Notes: a model not told the origin generated them from the sequence alone. DNA of 64,000 nucleotides from Caulobacter sp. FWC26 (GCF_002742645.2 NZ_CP033875.1:1714001-1778000), one strand, 5' to 3'; shown: positions 39,045 through 48,060, counted from the first letter of the stretch. Numbers and translations are program-made.

Positions 39045-39635
39045 ATGACGGCCCGGAAGTCCATGATGGGCGGACTTCCGCCGCTGAAACCAGGCGAAAA
39101 GCCGCCGCGCTTGCAGACTGTGATCGCGACCTCGCCTGAAAATCCGGCCGGGGACCCCAATATCCGCCCGCACGAGGCTGGAGAAGCGGCCGGAAAGGTG
39201 ATCGGCGGCGGGCTGGGCGTCCTGCTGGTCACGGTCTGCGTCTTGCTGCTGTTGGGTCCCGTACTGTGGGGGCCGAGCTGGGCGGGCCTGCGGGTCGCGC
39301 GGTTTCTGAGCGGACCCTGGCAACCCTGGCTCGCGGGCCTGGGCGCCTTCGTTGCGGTCGCCGTGCTTCAGACCTGGTTGCTGGTCCAGCGCCACCCGGC
39401 GCTGCGTTATCCCGTGGTGGCGTTGTTCTCCGTGCTTTGGGTCGGAGGGCTCTGGCTGGAGTTCAACTCCCCCCGACACGACTGGGTGACGACGGCGCCG
39501 ACCCTCCAGATGCCGGGGCCCTGGTCGTGGGTTCTGATCGTCACGGGATCGATTATTTATGCCGGTATCTACCTGCTGGCCCTGGGGCCGGTGGTGAAAA
39601 GCCGGCGGGCGCGCCGATGGCAGTTGATCAAATAG
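39045..39635 (+). CDS. Hypothetical four-helix membrane protein
   Basis: Protein of 196 residues. A Pro-rich cytoplasmic N terminus (about 1-45) is followed by about four hydrophobic helices (GLGVLLVTVCVLLLLGPVLW; AGLGAFVAVAVLQTWLL; VVALFSVLWVGGLWL; WVLIVTGSIIYAGIYLLAL) and a basic end. No family recognised. The start codon begins one base past the polyprenyl synthase stop, suggesting co-transcription. Confidence 0.7.
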   Translation: MTARKSMMGGLPPLKPGEKPPRLQTVIATSPENPAGDPNIRPHEAGEAAGKVIGGGLGVLLVTVCVLLLLGPVLWGPSWAGLRVARFLSGPWQPWLAGLGAFVAVAVLQTWLLVQRHPALRYPVVALFSVLWVGGLWLEFNSPRHDWVTTAPTLQMPGPWSWVLIVTGSIIYAGIYLLALGPVVKSRRARRWQLIK

Positions 39636-39723
39636 GGCGGTGAATTCGGCGTAATCCACGCCGAAAGCCCTTCACAGCGACGCCTTGCGGAGCCACCTCT
39701 AGGCTCTCTTCTTGGGGCAACAC

Positions 39724-40122
39724 ATGATCCGCTTCATCCTGAACGTTCTCTGGCTCATCTTCGGCGGTTTGCTGACCGGTCTTGGCTGGCTGCTGGCCGG
39801 CGTCATCCTGGCGATCACCATCGTGGGTCTGCCCTATGCCGGCGCGGCCTGGCGGATCGCCGGCTTCGCCTTCTGGCCCTTCGGCAAGGAGATCGTCAGC
39901 CGTCAGATCGTCACGGGCCAGAAAGACCTCGGCACGGGACCGATCGGCGCTGTGCTGAACGTGATCTGGTTCCTGCTCGCCGGCTGGTGGTTGGCGCTGA
40001 GCCATCTGCTGGTCGCGGTGGCTGAGGCGATCAGCATCATCGGCATCCCCTTCGCCATCAAGGACCTGCAGTTGGCGCGCATCGCCCTGGCGCCGATCGG
40101 CGTCGCGGTGGTCAAGCGGTAG
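39724..40122 (+). CDS. YccF-domain inner membrane protein
   Basis: Membrane protein of 132 residues with two tandem YccF domains: LNVLWLIFGGLLTGLGWLLAG and LNVIWFLLAGWWLALSHLLVA, each followed by a short amphipathic segment (PYAGAAWRIAGFAFWPFG and PFAIKDLQLARIALAPIG). Family function is unknown. The start at 39724 is preferred over a TTG four codons earlier. Confidence 0.88.
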   Translation: MIRFILNVLWLIFGGLLTGLGWLLAGVILAITIVGLPYAGAAWRIAGFAFWPFGKEIVSRQIVTGQKDLGTGPIGAVLNVIWFLLAGWWLALSHLLVAVAEAISIIGIPFAIKDLQLARIALAPIGVAVVKR

Positions 40123-40136
40123 GAGCGTAAGGGGCT

Positions 40137-40571
40137 TCAGCGGCGTAGGGCGTGTGTCCAAGGCCCGCCGGCGTCCGACCGAAACCCCAGGGCTTCCCAG
40201 AACGCGCCTGCGGCCTGGGAAGCCCTGGCGTTGACAGTCAGTAGCCTGACGCTGTCGAAGCCTTCGTGGATCAGCGCTGAGGCGAGGGCGGTGGCGACGC
40301 CGCGCCGGCGCAGGGCGGGGCGGACATAGAAGCGGCGCAGACGCCGCGCGGGTTCGAGGGCGGCGGGTTCGGGTGTCATGGCGCCGATCCCCGCCAACTC
40401 TCCGGCCAGGAAGGCGGCGAGCAAGGCCTTGCCGTCGTCTTCAAAGTGCACGCCAGCCCGCCAGCTTTCCGCCAGCAGCGCCATGTTGCGCACGCCTTCG
40501 CCGGAGGCTTCGGCGACCAGGTCGCCAAAGCTTTCCGGCAGCTCGTCGAAAATGCGGACGAGCTGGAGCAC
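40137..40571 (-). CDS. GNAT-family N-acetyltransferase
   Basis: Protein of 144 residues with the GNAT acetyl-CoA-binding core: LRRFYVRPALRRRGVATALASALI (motif A, RRRGVA pyrophosphate loop) and a terminal AGAFWEALGFR. The acceptor is unknown. It appears to start with GTG at 40571, 6 bases after the fumC stop, so the two are probably co-transcribed. Confidence 0.82.
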   Translation of the reverse strand: MLQLVRIFDELPESFGDLVAEASGEGVRNMALLAESWRAGVHFEDDGKALLAAFLAGELAGIGAMTPEPAALEPARRLRRFYVRPALRRRGVATALASALIHEGFDSVRLLTVNARASQAAGAFWEALGFRSDAGGPWTHALRR

Positions 40572-40577
40572 CTCAGG

Positions 40578-41969
40578 TCAGCCCGGCGAGATCATCTTCT
40601 CCGGACGGACATACTGGTCGAACTCTTCGTTCGTCAGATAGCCGCCGCCGACGGCCTCCTCGCGCAGGGTGGTGCCGTTCTTGTGCGCGGTCTTGGCGAT
40701 CTTGGCGCAGGCGTCATAGCCCAGCTTGCCGTTCAGGGCCGTGACCAGCATCAGGCTGTTCTCGACGCCCTTCTTGATATTGTCGACGCGCGGCTCGATG
40801 CCGACCACGCAGTTGTCGGTGAAGCTGATCGCGGCGTCGGCCACCAGGCGGACCGACTGCAGGAAGTTGTAGGCCATCACCGGGTTGAAGACGTTCAGCT
40901 CGAAGTGGCCCTGGCTGCCGGCGAAGGTCAGGGTCGAGTGGTTGCCGAACACCTGCGCGCAGACCTGGGTCAGGGCTTCGGACTGGGTCGGGTTGACCTT
41001 GCCCGGCATGATCGACGAGCCCGGCTCGTTCTCCGGCAGGGCCAGTTCGCCCAGGCCGGCGCGGGGGCCAGAACCCAGGAAGCGGATGTCGTTGGCGATC
41101 TTGAACAGCGAGGCGGCGACCGTGTTGATCGCGCCGTGGGTGAAGACCATCGCGTCGTGGGCGGCCAGGGCCTCGAACTTGTTCGGGGCGGTGGTGAAGC
41201 CAAGGCCGGTGATGCCGGCGATCTTTTCGGCCACCAGCTCGGCGAAGCCCACCGGGGCGTTCAGGCCGGTGCCGACGGCGGTGCCGCCTTGGGCCAGCTG
41301 CATCAGCATCGGCAGGGTGCTCTCGATCCGGGCGATGCCGTTCTCGATCTGCTGGGCGTAGCCGCCGAACTCCTGGCCCAGCGTCAGCGGGGTGGCGTCC
41401 TGGGTGTGGGTGCGGCCGATCTTGATGATGTCCTTCCACTCGGCGGCCTTGGCGGCCAGGGCCTTGTGCAGGTGCTTGAGGGCCGGGATCAGGTCATGGA
41501 CCACCTGCTCGGCGCAGGCGATGTGCATGGCCGTCGGGAAGGTGTCGTTCGACGACTGGCTCATGTTGACGTGGTCGTTCGGGTGGACAGGCTTCTTGCT
41601 ACCCATCTCGCCGCCCAGCATCTCGATGGCGCGGTTCGAGATGACCTCGTTCGCGTTCATGTTCGACTGGGTGCCCGAGCCGGTCTGCCAGACGACCAGC
41701 GGGAAGTGGTCGTTCAGCTTGCCTTCGATCACTTCATTGGCGGCGGCGATGATCGTCTCGGCGATCTTCGGGTCCAGCTTGCCCAGGGCGAGGTTAGCCT
41801 CGGCGGCGGCGCGCTTGACGATGCCCAGGGCGCGAACGACGGGCAGCGGCTGCTTTTCCCAGCCGATCTTGAAGTTGCCCAGGCTGCGCTGGGCTTGCGC
41901 GCCCCAGTAGCGGTCGGCGGCGACTTCGATCGGGCCAAAGGTGTCGGTCTCGATACGCGTGGCGGTCAT
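40578..41969 (-). CDS. fumC: Class II fumarate hydratase
   Basis: TCA-cycle enzyme of 463 residues, normal length, interconverting fumarate and malate; oxygen-stable and iron-free. Signatures are [12 protein letters not shown] (about 140-151), [21 protein letters not shown], and [15 protein letters not shown] with the mobile catalytic loop. The gene is followed by the GNAT gene in the same direction. Upstream is a divergent DUF1697 gene. Confidence 0.96.
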   Translation of the reverse strand: MTATRIETDTFGPIEVAADRYWGAQAQRSLGNFKIGWEKQPLPVVRALGIVKRAAAEANLALGKLDPKIAETIIAAANEVIEGKLNDHFPLVVWQTGSGTQSNMNANEVISNRAIEMLGGEMGSKKPVHPNDHVNMSQSSNDTFPTAMHIACAEQVVHDLIPALKHLHKALAAKAAEWKDIIKIGRTHTQDATPLTLGQEFGGYAQQIENGIARIESTLPMLMQLAQGGTAVGTGLNAPVGFAELVAEKIAGITGLGFTTAPNKFEALAAHDAMVFTHGAINTVAASLFKIANDIRFLGSGPRAGLGELALPENEPGSSIMPGKVNPTQSEALTQVCAQVFGNHSTLTFAGSQGHFELNVFNPVMAYNFLQSVRLVADAAISFTDNCVVGIEPRVDNIKKGVENSLMLVTALNGKLGYDACAKIAKTAHKNGTTLREEAVGGGYLTNEEFDQYVRPEKMISPG

Positions 41970-42054
41970 GCGGCGTGTCTCCCAAAAACGGTCGAGCGCG
42001 GTCTAGACCTTGCGCGGCGGGAGGGCAATGTTCGCAAGCGCGAAGGAGACCCGC

Positions 42055-42594
42055 ATGAGCCCCTATTTGGCGCTGCCCCGTTCAATCAATACCGGCAAGC
42101 GCAAGGTGCTTAAAGACGACCTGCTGGGCGTCGCGCGGGATCTAGGCTTCACGAGCGCCAAGACCTATCTGGCGAGCGGCAATCTCGTCCTGTGGGGCGA
42201 CCACGAGGGCGGGCTGGTACTGGAGAAGGCGCTGGAGGACGCGCTCGAGGCGCGGATGGGTCTTAGGACCGACTTCATGGTGCGATCGCCCGCCGAGCTA
42301 CGAGCGATCATCCACGGCAATCCGTTCAAGGCCGAGGCTCTTGACCATCCCAGCCACGTGATCGTCAATTTCCTGAAGAGGCCGCTGCCGGCCGAAGACG
42401 AGACGATCCTGCGCGAAGCGATCACGGGGCCGGAACGCTTTGTTGTCGGCGCCCGAGAGCTCTATCTGGACTTCCCGATCAGCATGGCCGACTCGGTGTT
42501 GGATCGGGACTGGAAGAAGACCAAGCGTTCGCCCGTCGGGACGACGCGGAACTGGAACACTGTGATGGCTCTGGCCGGGATGATGGACGCGTGA
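42055..42594 (+). CDS. DUF1697 family protein
   Basis: Protein of 179 residues of the DUF1697 family (LALPRSINTGKRKV, LGFTSAKTYLASGNLVL, and FPISMADSVLDRDW-like ends are typical). No activity is known; the fold is ferredoxin-like. The start at 42055 has AAGGAG 8-13 bases upstream. Its stop overlaps the GTG start of the RusA-like gene (GTGA), so the pair is translationally coupled. Confidence 0.88.
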   Translation: MSPYLALPRSINTGKRKVLKDDLLGVARDLGFTSAKTYLASGNLVLWGDHEGGLVLEKALEDALEARMGLRTDFMVRSPAELRAIIHGNPFKAEALDHPSHVIVNFLKRPLPAEDETILREAITGPERFVVGARELYLDFPISMADSVLDRDWKKTKRSPVGTTRNWNTVMALAGMMDA

Positions 42595-42992
42595 GCCAGG
42601 CGCTCGATGGCATGGACTGGACCCACCACGGAAAGGTCCGCGCCCGCGAGACGGGCGGCGAGCTGACCCTCGTGGTCGATGGCCTCACCACCCAGGGCAA
42701 GTACTACAAGCCGCTGATCTACGAGTTCTTTCGCAAGTCCTGGCGCGGCTCACGGCCGGCCTGGGGTGAGTTCAGCGTCGAGATCGGCATGGAATATGTC
42801 GGCGAGCCGCCGTGGATGGATCTCGACAACCTGGCCAAGGCCCTGCTGGACGCGATCAAGGGCTACGCCTTCCACGACGACGCCCAGGTCGCCAGATTGC
42901 TGGTCGAGCGACGGCCGGGCGAACGCGAGCGGATCGTGATCCAGGTGCGGAAGCTGACCTCAAGCCTTATGCGGCGCACGCTCGAAGACTGA
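42591..42992 (+). CDS. RusA-family Holliday-junction endonuclease-like protein
   Basis: Protein of 133 residues. The RusA hallmark is intact: DLDNLAKALLDAIKGYAFHDDAQV, in which DLDN, the following Lys, and the distal DD correspond to the metal-binding Asp residues and catalytic Lys of RusA; this block lies at about 77-100. RusA resolvases are mostly carried by prophages, but no other phage gene is present. The neighbour is DUF1697, with which it is coupled by a GTGA overlap. It may act on RNA/DNA junctions or be an orphan resolvase. Confidence 0.78.
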   Translation: MSQALDGMDWTHHGKVRARETGGELTLVVDGLTTQGKYYKPLIYEFFRKSWRGSRPAWGEFSVEIGMEYVGEPPWMDLDNLAKALLDAIKGYAFHDDAQVARLLVERRPGERERIVIQVRKLTSSLMRRTLED

Positions 42993-43346
42993 CGCCGCCA
43001 CGGCCACGTACAGGACGACCAGAAACGCGCCGTAGCGCCCGGCGCTGACCGGATCGGTCGTCGGCATGACCTCGGCGTAGCGCGACACGACCAGCGCGCC
43101 GGCGACCAGGCCTGGCGTCGAGAACATCAGCATCGGAAACAAGCGGCGGCGGCGCGGTGTGTGCGTCAGCCGCGCCACCGCCTGAAAGGCGAAGGTCACG
43201 ACCGCCGCGGCCGCGAACGCGTTCAGTGCATAGAACCAGAAGGCGCTTTCGAGAACGCCCCCACCGAAAGCTGCGTAGAACAGGGTGGCCGCCGACCAGG
43301 CCGCTAGTCCTGTCCCCCCAAACGCCAGACCGTCCAGTTTTGACAC
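42960..43346 (-). CDS. Hypothetical membrane protein
   Basis: Membrane protein of 128 residues with about four hydrophobic helices and a basic cytoplasmic loop (LTHTPRRRRL). Similar in size and look to DUF-type small membrane proteins, but no family can be named. The start is GTG at 43346 with GGAG 7 bases upstream. Its 3' end overlaps the RusA-like gene by 33 bases on the other strand. Confidence 0.6.
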   Translation of the reverse strand: MSKLDGLAFGGTGLAAWSAATLFYAAFGGGVLESAFWFYALNAFAAAAVVTFAFQAVARLTHTPRRRRLFPMLMFSTPGLVAGALVVSRYAEVMPTTDPVSAGRYGAFLVVLYVAVAASVFERAPHKA

Positions 43347-43438
43347 GTCGCGTCTCCTTATCCCGCTCCCAGAACGCCGATCTGCAAAGTCCGCGCCTGG
43401 GAAAGGAAGCTGGGCGCGGCGAGCCGAAGCCGCCGGCG

Positions 43439-45595
43439 CTAGCTCCAGGGCAGCAGGTAGCCCCAAAGGCCCAGGAGCAGGCTCAGGAAGGCCAGGAGCA
43501 GCGCCGTGAACGTGGAGGCGACCTTACGGCCCTCGCTCCAGCTGTCGACGCGACGCCCACCGCGCCAGGCCATGGGGAGGAGGCCCAAGGTCAGGACGCC
43601 CAGCGCCGTTGCGACGAGCGCGCAGGCCGAGCCGCTGAGCAGCCAGCCGCTGGGCCAGTCGAAGAAGGTCGTGGTCTGGTCCGCCGCCTTCATCGCGAAC
43701 ATGCCCATGCAGCCTGCGGAGATCAGCCAGAGCACCGACTGCATGACCTGCATCTGACTGGCGCGGGCCTGGGTCGGCGTCTGTCGCGCCTCGCGACGAT
43801 TGCGGAACAGCGCGCCGAGGATCGTGGCCACACAGGCCAGGGCCGCCAGCGCAATCGTCCAGGACAGCAAGGAGGCGGAGCGCAGGAAACCGACCCGCTC
43901 ATAGGTCGCGAAACCGCGCGCGGCGTAGAAGCGCGACGGCCGGTCGCCGTTGGTGTCGAACACCAGGGTGAGCGGACCATCCACCGCCTTGAACACGCCA
44001 GGCCGTCCGGTTCCGTTGAAGAGGGAGGTGACGCCGCCGTCGGTGACCGACAGACGTCCCTCTGGCGTGGCGCGCACCTGAGCGCGGCCGATGAGCCGGT
44101 TGGTGAAGCCTTCCAGCCCGCCATAGGCTCGGCGGGTGGTCAGATAGTCGCCTTCGTAGACCTTGGCCTGGTCATAGGTCAGGGCGCTGTTGGCCGGCAC
44201 GGCCGAAGCAGGGGCGTAGAAGTGCTCGACGATCGTGGAGGGCAAATTCGCGGGAAGGTTTGCGCCGCTGTCGGTGTTGACCGAGACGAAGATCCCCAGC
44301 CCCAGCTCGGGCACGATCACCATGTTCGAATGGAAGTACAGCGTCGCGCCTTGATGTCCGAAGCCGCGACGCCCGCCCGGTAGGGGGACGTCCTGAAAGC
44401 CCGCGTTCCAGCCCGCCGCGTCGGGCGCTGGGCGATACATCGGCGTACGGAAGGCTTGAGCGGTCTTGGGGGAGAAGATCGTCCTGCCGTCAAGGGTTCC
44501 GCCGTTCAGCAGCAAGGTCATGTAGCGAGCGATGTCGGCGGCGGTGCTGGAGGCCGAGGCGGCGGGCGCAGCCTGACCCATAAACTCGCGCGGTTGGGTC
44601 TTCCATCCCATCGCTGTCCACGAGAAGGCGTCTGACAGGTCTGCGGCCAGGGGCTCCGCCATCGGCGCGGGAAGACCATCCCGCCATGGACGCGCTTCAC
44701 GGAAGGTGGTGCGCGTCATGCCTGCTGGGATAATGATCCGCTCACTGATCAACTGCTCGAAGGGCTTGCCGGTGACATTGGACACCGCCGCGCCGGCGAG
44801 GGCGGCCCCATAGTTGGAATAGCTGGGCAACAAGCCAGGTTCGCGGACTCGGCGCGGGCGCTCCTGCCTTAGATAGTCGGTCAAGGGGCGGACACGGTTC
44901 GGGTCGCGCTCGAAGAGCTGCCCGAGGGCGCGATCCTCGAACCCGGAGGTGTGCGTCATCAGATCGCGCAGGCGGATCTGGGTCTTCTTGCCCTGGTCTT
45001 TCACCTGCAGCGCTTCGGGCAGGTAGAGATTGACCGGACCATCAAGGCGCATGCGACCGGCCTCGATCTCGTTCATCAGGGCGATCCAGGTGAAGGTCTT
45101 CGAGATCGAGGCGACCCGGAACAGAGTCTTGTCGGGATCGACCCGCTTGCGTTGGCCAAGATTCGAAAAGCCATAGCCCTTCTTCAGCACCACTTCGCCG
45201 TTCTGAACGATCGACAGGGTGACGCCGGCGATATGGTCTCGGGCCATCGCGCGTTGCACAACGCCGTCCACGAACGCTTCCAATTCGGGTCGCGGCAGGG
45301 CAGCCACCCCCGGCGCAGGCGGCATGGCCGGCGCTGGCGCCGCCGAAGCGAGCGTCACGGCGGGGATAGGCGTTGGGCGGGGCGCTACCGGGACCGGCGC
45401 GACTCGACGCGGTGGGCGTGTCCGGCGCTGTCGCAGACTGGAATACGGACGGACGGTGGATTCCGAGGCCGTGGCGGCGGGTGTCATCGCGGCTGGGGAG
45501 GCGTCCTGCGCCCACGCCTCCGATCCGCCAGCGGTGGAGCAAAGTGCGAGCATGGCCGCAATCAAGGCGGCCGCGAGCGAAACGCGCGACGTCAA
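43439..45595 (-). CDS. Large serine hydrolase (class C beta-lactamase-like) with C-terminal membrane region
   Basis: Protein of 718 residues. A signal peptide (about 1-29) precedes a Pro-rich segment (about 58-100). The serine-hydrolase domain (about 105-460) has the three motifs of the class C/penicillin-binding fold: SISK (nucleophile Ser and Lys), YSNYG and GHQG. A beta-domain follows, and then about four or five membrane helices near the end (LLSWTIALAALACVATILG; LLSGSACALVATALGVLTLGLL; TFTALLLAFLSLLLGLWGYL). Related to estB/D-aminopeptidase-like hydrolases that act on peptidoglycan or esters; activity here is unknown. Confidence 0.8.
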   Translation of the reverse strand: MTSRVSLAAALIAAMLALCSTAGGSEAWAQDASPAAMTPAATASESTVRPYSSLRQRRTRPPRRVAPVPVAPRPTPIPAVTLASAAPAPAMPPAPGVAALPRPELEAFVDGVVQRAMARDHIAGVTLSIVQNGEVVLKKGYGFSNLGQRKRVDPDKTLFRVASISKTFTWIALMNEIEAGRMRLDGPVNLYLPEALQVKDQGKKTQIRLRDLMTHTSGFEDRALGQLFERDPNRVRPLTDYLRQERPRRVREPGLLPSYSNYGAALAGAAVSNVTGKPFEQLISERIIIPAGMTRTTFREARPWRDGLPAPMAEPLAADLSDAFSWTAMGWKTQPREFMGQAAPAASASSTAADIARYMTLLLNGGTLDGRTIFSPKTAQAFRTPMYRPAPDAAGWNAGFQDVPLPGGRRGFGHQGATLYFHSNMVIVPELGLGIFVSVNTDSGANLPANLPSTIVEHFYAPASAVPANSALTYDQAKVYEGDYLTTRRAYGGLEGFTNRLIGRAQVRATPEGRLSVTDGGVTSLFNGTGRPGVFKAVDGPLTLVFDTNGDRPSRFYAARGFATYERVGFLRSASLLSWTIALAALACVATILGALFRNRREARQTPTQARASQMQVMQSVLWLISAGCMGMFAMKAADQTTTFFDWPSGWLLSGSACALVATALGVLTLGLLPMAWRGGRRVDSWSEGRKVASTFTALLLAFLSLLLGLWGYLLPWS

Positions 45596-45672
45596 CGATG
45601 TCCCCTGGGTGAAGCGGAAACTTCTAGGGTTTGTGTAACGTGCTGACCGCCAGGGTCAAACCCGATCGCGCC

Positions 45673-46446
45673 TTAGGGTGCGTTCGGCGAGGTTCTGTTG
45701 AAGGCGTAGAGCGGCAGCAGCGGCCGGAGCGCGGGGCCGACCCAGATCTGAGGTTCCGAGGCGGGCTCTGCGCCCGTCTCCTTCTCCTTGCGCGACACGC
45801 AGGCTTGGACCCCCGCGCCGAGCGCAGCGAAGTCTCGGGCGCCGGGGGCGGCGGACAGGAAGCACTCGTCAAAGAACGGATACTTGTCGCTCTCGCCACA
45901 CCCGAACGACGCGCGGTCAGGCCGGGCGGCCGTCAGGATTAGCCGGTCCGGCTTCTGCAAGGGCGGGATGAAGACGCCCGAGAAACAGGCCGAAATCACA
46001 ACGATGCTAGGCCTGGCGGGGCAAGCCTCGTTCAGCATCGCCGCCAGCAGGTGTGGGCGAAGCAGTTCCTTGCCCAGAATCACGCCCTCGGGGCTGCCAT
46101 GGGTGCTGATGTAGAAGAGGCAGCCGGACTTGGCGGTCTCTGCCCGTGTGCGAAGCGCTTCGTAGATGGTCTGGGCTTTGGCCCGCGCGGGGGCTTCGGC
46201 GGGATAGCGCTCGGGGCGGACCGAGAACTGCTGGATCGACGCGCTCTGGAAGCCCATGCCGGCCAGCGTCTTGGTCACGTCGCGGCGGGCGTTGTCGAAA
46301 GCTTCGGTCGGGCCGCCCGAGTGAGCATGGAAATCACCAGCGATGACGACGGCGGTCCAGTTGGAGAACGGTCCGCCGGCGAACGTCGCCGAGGCGGGCG
46401 AGAAGAGCAAAACCAGAAGTCCAATGACCGCCGCCGCCCTTCGCAT
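45673..46446 (-). CDS. Exported C13 (legumain/caspase-like) family cysteine peptidase
   Basis: Protein of 257 residues with a signal peptide (about 1-23). The catalytic dyad of clan CD is visible: His116 in YISTHGSPEG and Cys154 in VVISACFSGVF. The pattern matches the C13 family found in bacteria, usually in the periplasm. Target unknown; clan CD enzymes cut after Asn or Asp. It is followed in the same direction by no close gene; the upstream gene is the thioesterase, 9 bases away. Confidence 0.82.
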   Translation of the reverse strand: MRRAAAVIGLLVLLFSPASATFAGGPFSNWTAVVIAGDFHAHSGGPTEAFDNARRDVTKTLAGMGFQSASIQQFSVRPERYPAEAPARAKAQTIYEALRTRAETAKSGCLFYISTHGSPEGVILGKELLRPHLLAAMLNEACPARPSIVVISACFSGVFIPPLQKPDRLILTAARPDRASFGCGESDKYPFFDECFLSAAPGARDFAALGAGVQACVSRKEKETGAEPASEPQIWVGPALRPLLPLYAFNRTSPNAP

Positions 46447-46455
46447 CGCCTGCCC

Positions 46456-46929
46456 CTATTTCTTCTTGAAATTGGCGAAGGGGGTGGGCATCGCCGTGCC
46501 GGTGGATTTGGCCAGCAAACGACCCTCGGCGTCGTACAGCTCGCCTTCCATGAAGCAGATGCTTCGCCCCCATTTCACGACCCGGCCGACCCCGCGCAGC
46601 GAGCCCGGCATGGCCGGTCGCAGGAAGCTGGTCTTCATTTCCAGCGTAGGGACGACGTGGGTCATGCCGGAAGTGATCATACCGGCCACCGACATGCACT
46701 CGTCCAGCATGGCGCAGACATAGCCGCCCTGGACCTGGCCCATCGGATTGCAGAGCAGCTCTGCGCGTGCGGTAAAGCCGACCTCCACCTCGCGTTCGGC
46801 CTGACGGACGGCCAGCAACTCGAAGCCCAGCGTCTGGGAGCCGGTCGGTTGCCGCGTCGACGCACGGAAGCGAGCGAGGATCGCCTCGTCCGTCAGGGTT
46901 TCCGGCGCGTCCGAGGCGATATCGGTCAT
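46456..46929 (-). CDS. PaaI/YdiI-like hotdog thioesterase
   Basis: Acyl-CoA thioesterase-fold protein of 157 residues. The active-site strand/helix GQVQGGYVCAMLDECMSVAG carries the catalytic-type Asp/Glu region, with the acyl-CoA loop in CNPMGQVQGG. Substrate unknown. Its start overlaps the sspB stop by 4 bases, so it is co-transcribed with sspB and with the C13 peptidase downstream. Confidence 0.87.
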   Translation of the reverse strand: MTDIASDAPETLTDEAILARFRASTRQPTGSQTLGFELLAVRQAEREVEVGFTARAELLCNPMGQVQGGYVCAMLDECMSVAGMITSGMTHVVPTLEMKTSFLRPAMPGSLRGVGRVVKWGRSICFMEGELYDAEGRLLAKSTGTAMPTPFANFKKK

Positions 46930-47414
46930 TTCTTGCGGAACTGGTCCAGGGAGACGATCTTGGGTCCGTCCTCGCCCGAAGCGGCGCTGGGCGCCTTGTC
47001 CTCAGGTTCGGGATCCGGCTCGGGCTCATCCTCGACGATGTCAGGCGCCGAGAACTGCAGCGCGAACTGAACCGACGGGTCGTAGAAGCGGGTCAGGGCC
47101 GCATACGGCACCGACAGGCGCTTGGGCTGGCCACCGAACTTCAGGGTCACCGAGAAGAAGGTCTCGCCCGGCGCGAGGTCCCAGTACTGGTGCTGCAGGA
47201 CGATGGTCATCTCGTCGGGATACTTCGACAGCAGGTCCTGGGGGCCCGATACGCCGGCGGCCTTGGTCTTGAAGGTAATGTAGAGGTGGTGAGGTTCGGG
47301 CAGGCCACCCGGCGCAGCGGCCTTTTTCAGGGCCGCCTTGACCACGCCGCGCAGGGCGTCCTGAGCCATGGCCTCGTATTGCATGAGGTCTTCGGGCGGT
47401 TCGGTCTGGGACAT
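46926..47414 (-). CDS. sspB: ClpXP adaptor SspB (alphaproteobacterial type)
   Basis: Protein of 162 residues. The substrate-binding domain (about 1-120) tethers SsrA-tagged proteins; HHLYITFKTKAAGVSGPQDL and MTIVLQHQYWDL are characteristic. An acidic linker (about 125-142, PEPDPEPEDKAP) leads to KIVSLDQFRKK, the ClpX-docking tail. It delivers proteins marked by the ssrA tag, and the ssrA gene lies only 360 bases upstream on the same strand. I recall this as the SspB-alpha of Caulobacter. Confidence 0.93.
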   Translation of the reverse strand: MSQTEPPEDLMQYEAMAQDALRGVVKAALKKAAAPGGLPEPHHLYITFKTKAAGVSGPQDLLSKYPDEMTIVLQHQYWDLAPGETFFSVTLKFGGQPKRLSVPYAALTRFYDPSVQFALQFSAPDIVEDEPEPDPEPEDKAPSAASGEDGPKIVSLDQFRKK

Positions 47415-47520
47415 GCTCGGCGTGAAACTTCGAACTGAAAACGAGATTCCGAACCTAGCGCGTCACGAGCCACGCGCAAAGCGGGCGACACCGGAATCCC
47501 TTTCGATCTGAGGCGAAGGG

Positions 47521-47774
47521 GGAGGGATTCTGTTGGCAGGCGCCCCCGTGCCCTCACGAAGAAGAGGAGGGAGCCTCGGCGATGCGGTGGAAAGTGGAGG
47601 GATTCTGTTGGCAGGCTCCCCCATGCCCTCACGAATAAGAGGAGGGAGCCTCGGCGATGCGGTGGAAAGTGGAGGGATTCTGTTGGCAGGCTCCCCCATG
47701 CCCTCACGAATAAGAGGAGGGAGCCTCGGCGATGTGGTGGAAAGTGGAGGGATTCTGTTGGCAGGCTCCCTCCG
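47521..47774. repeat. 75-bp tandem repeat, just over three copies
   Basis: Copies begin at 47521, 47596, 47671 and 47746 (last partial), each GGAGGGATTCTGTTGGCAGG-led and nearly identical. Each unit carries GGGAGCCT and AGGCTCCC about 35 bases apart, so each can fold into a hairpin. The unit length is 25 codons and the minus strand stays open across it, but no gene start supports a protein. Confidence 0.85.
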
Positions 47775-48060
47775 GGCCCCGCCTAGGGATCTGAACCCCT
47801 AGGACTTAAGAGGCGAATTCACCTGCACCGCATTACGCGGCGACGGCGAACTCTTCAGCGAAGTTATCGTTCGCATTTAGATAAAGGCCCGAAACGGTGG
47901 GCCAAGCCGAGAGAAAGCATACACCTTTACACGTCTGTCGATGCTGATCGGCCCCATGCAATCCCATGATAACTTGGGAGAGATTTGGTGGAGCCGCCGG
48001 GAATCGCACCCGGGTCCAGTCCGCTTATTACGTGCGCGTTTATCCCCATAGTTCGGCCGA
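47775..48060 (-). ncRNA. ssrA: Two-piece (permuted) tmRNA
   Basis: Rescues stalled ribosomes by trans-translation. Read on the minus strand, the acceptor piece comes first and ends CGGCTCCACCA (3' end at 47986) after a T-arm GGGTGCGATTCCC. An excised ~30-base spacer follows, then the coding piece starting GGGGCCG at 47955; its first seven bases pair with CGGCTCC, including the alanine-identity G3-U pair. The tag ORF (about 47836-47877) encodes ANDNFAEEFAVAA and a stop, giving AANDNFAEEFAVAA on proteins after the charged Ala. A CCTAGGG/CCCTAGG hairpin closes the 3' end. The outer limits are approximate. It lies beside its adaptor gene sspB. Confidence 0.95.

Noticed and set aside
47327..47707. 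A minus-strand frame reading as repeated 25-residue units through the 75-bp repeats.
   Set aside because: The unit is a multiple of three, so any frame stays open. There is no ribosome site and the frame runs into sspB out of its reading frame.
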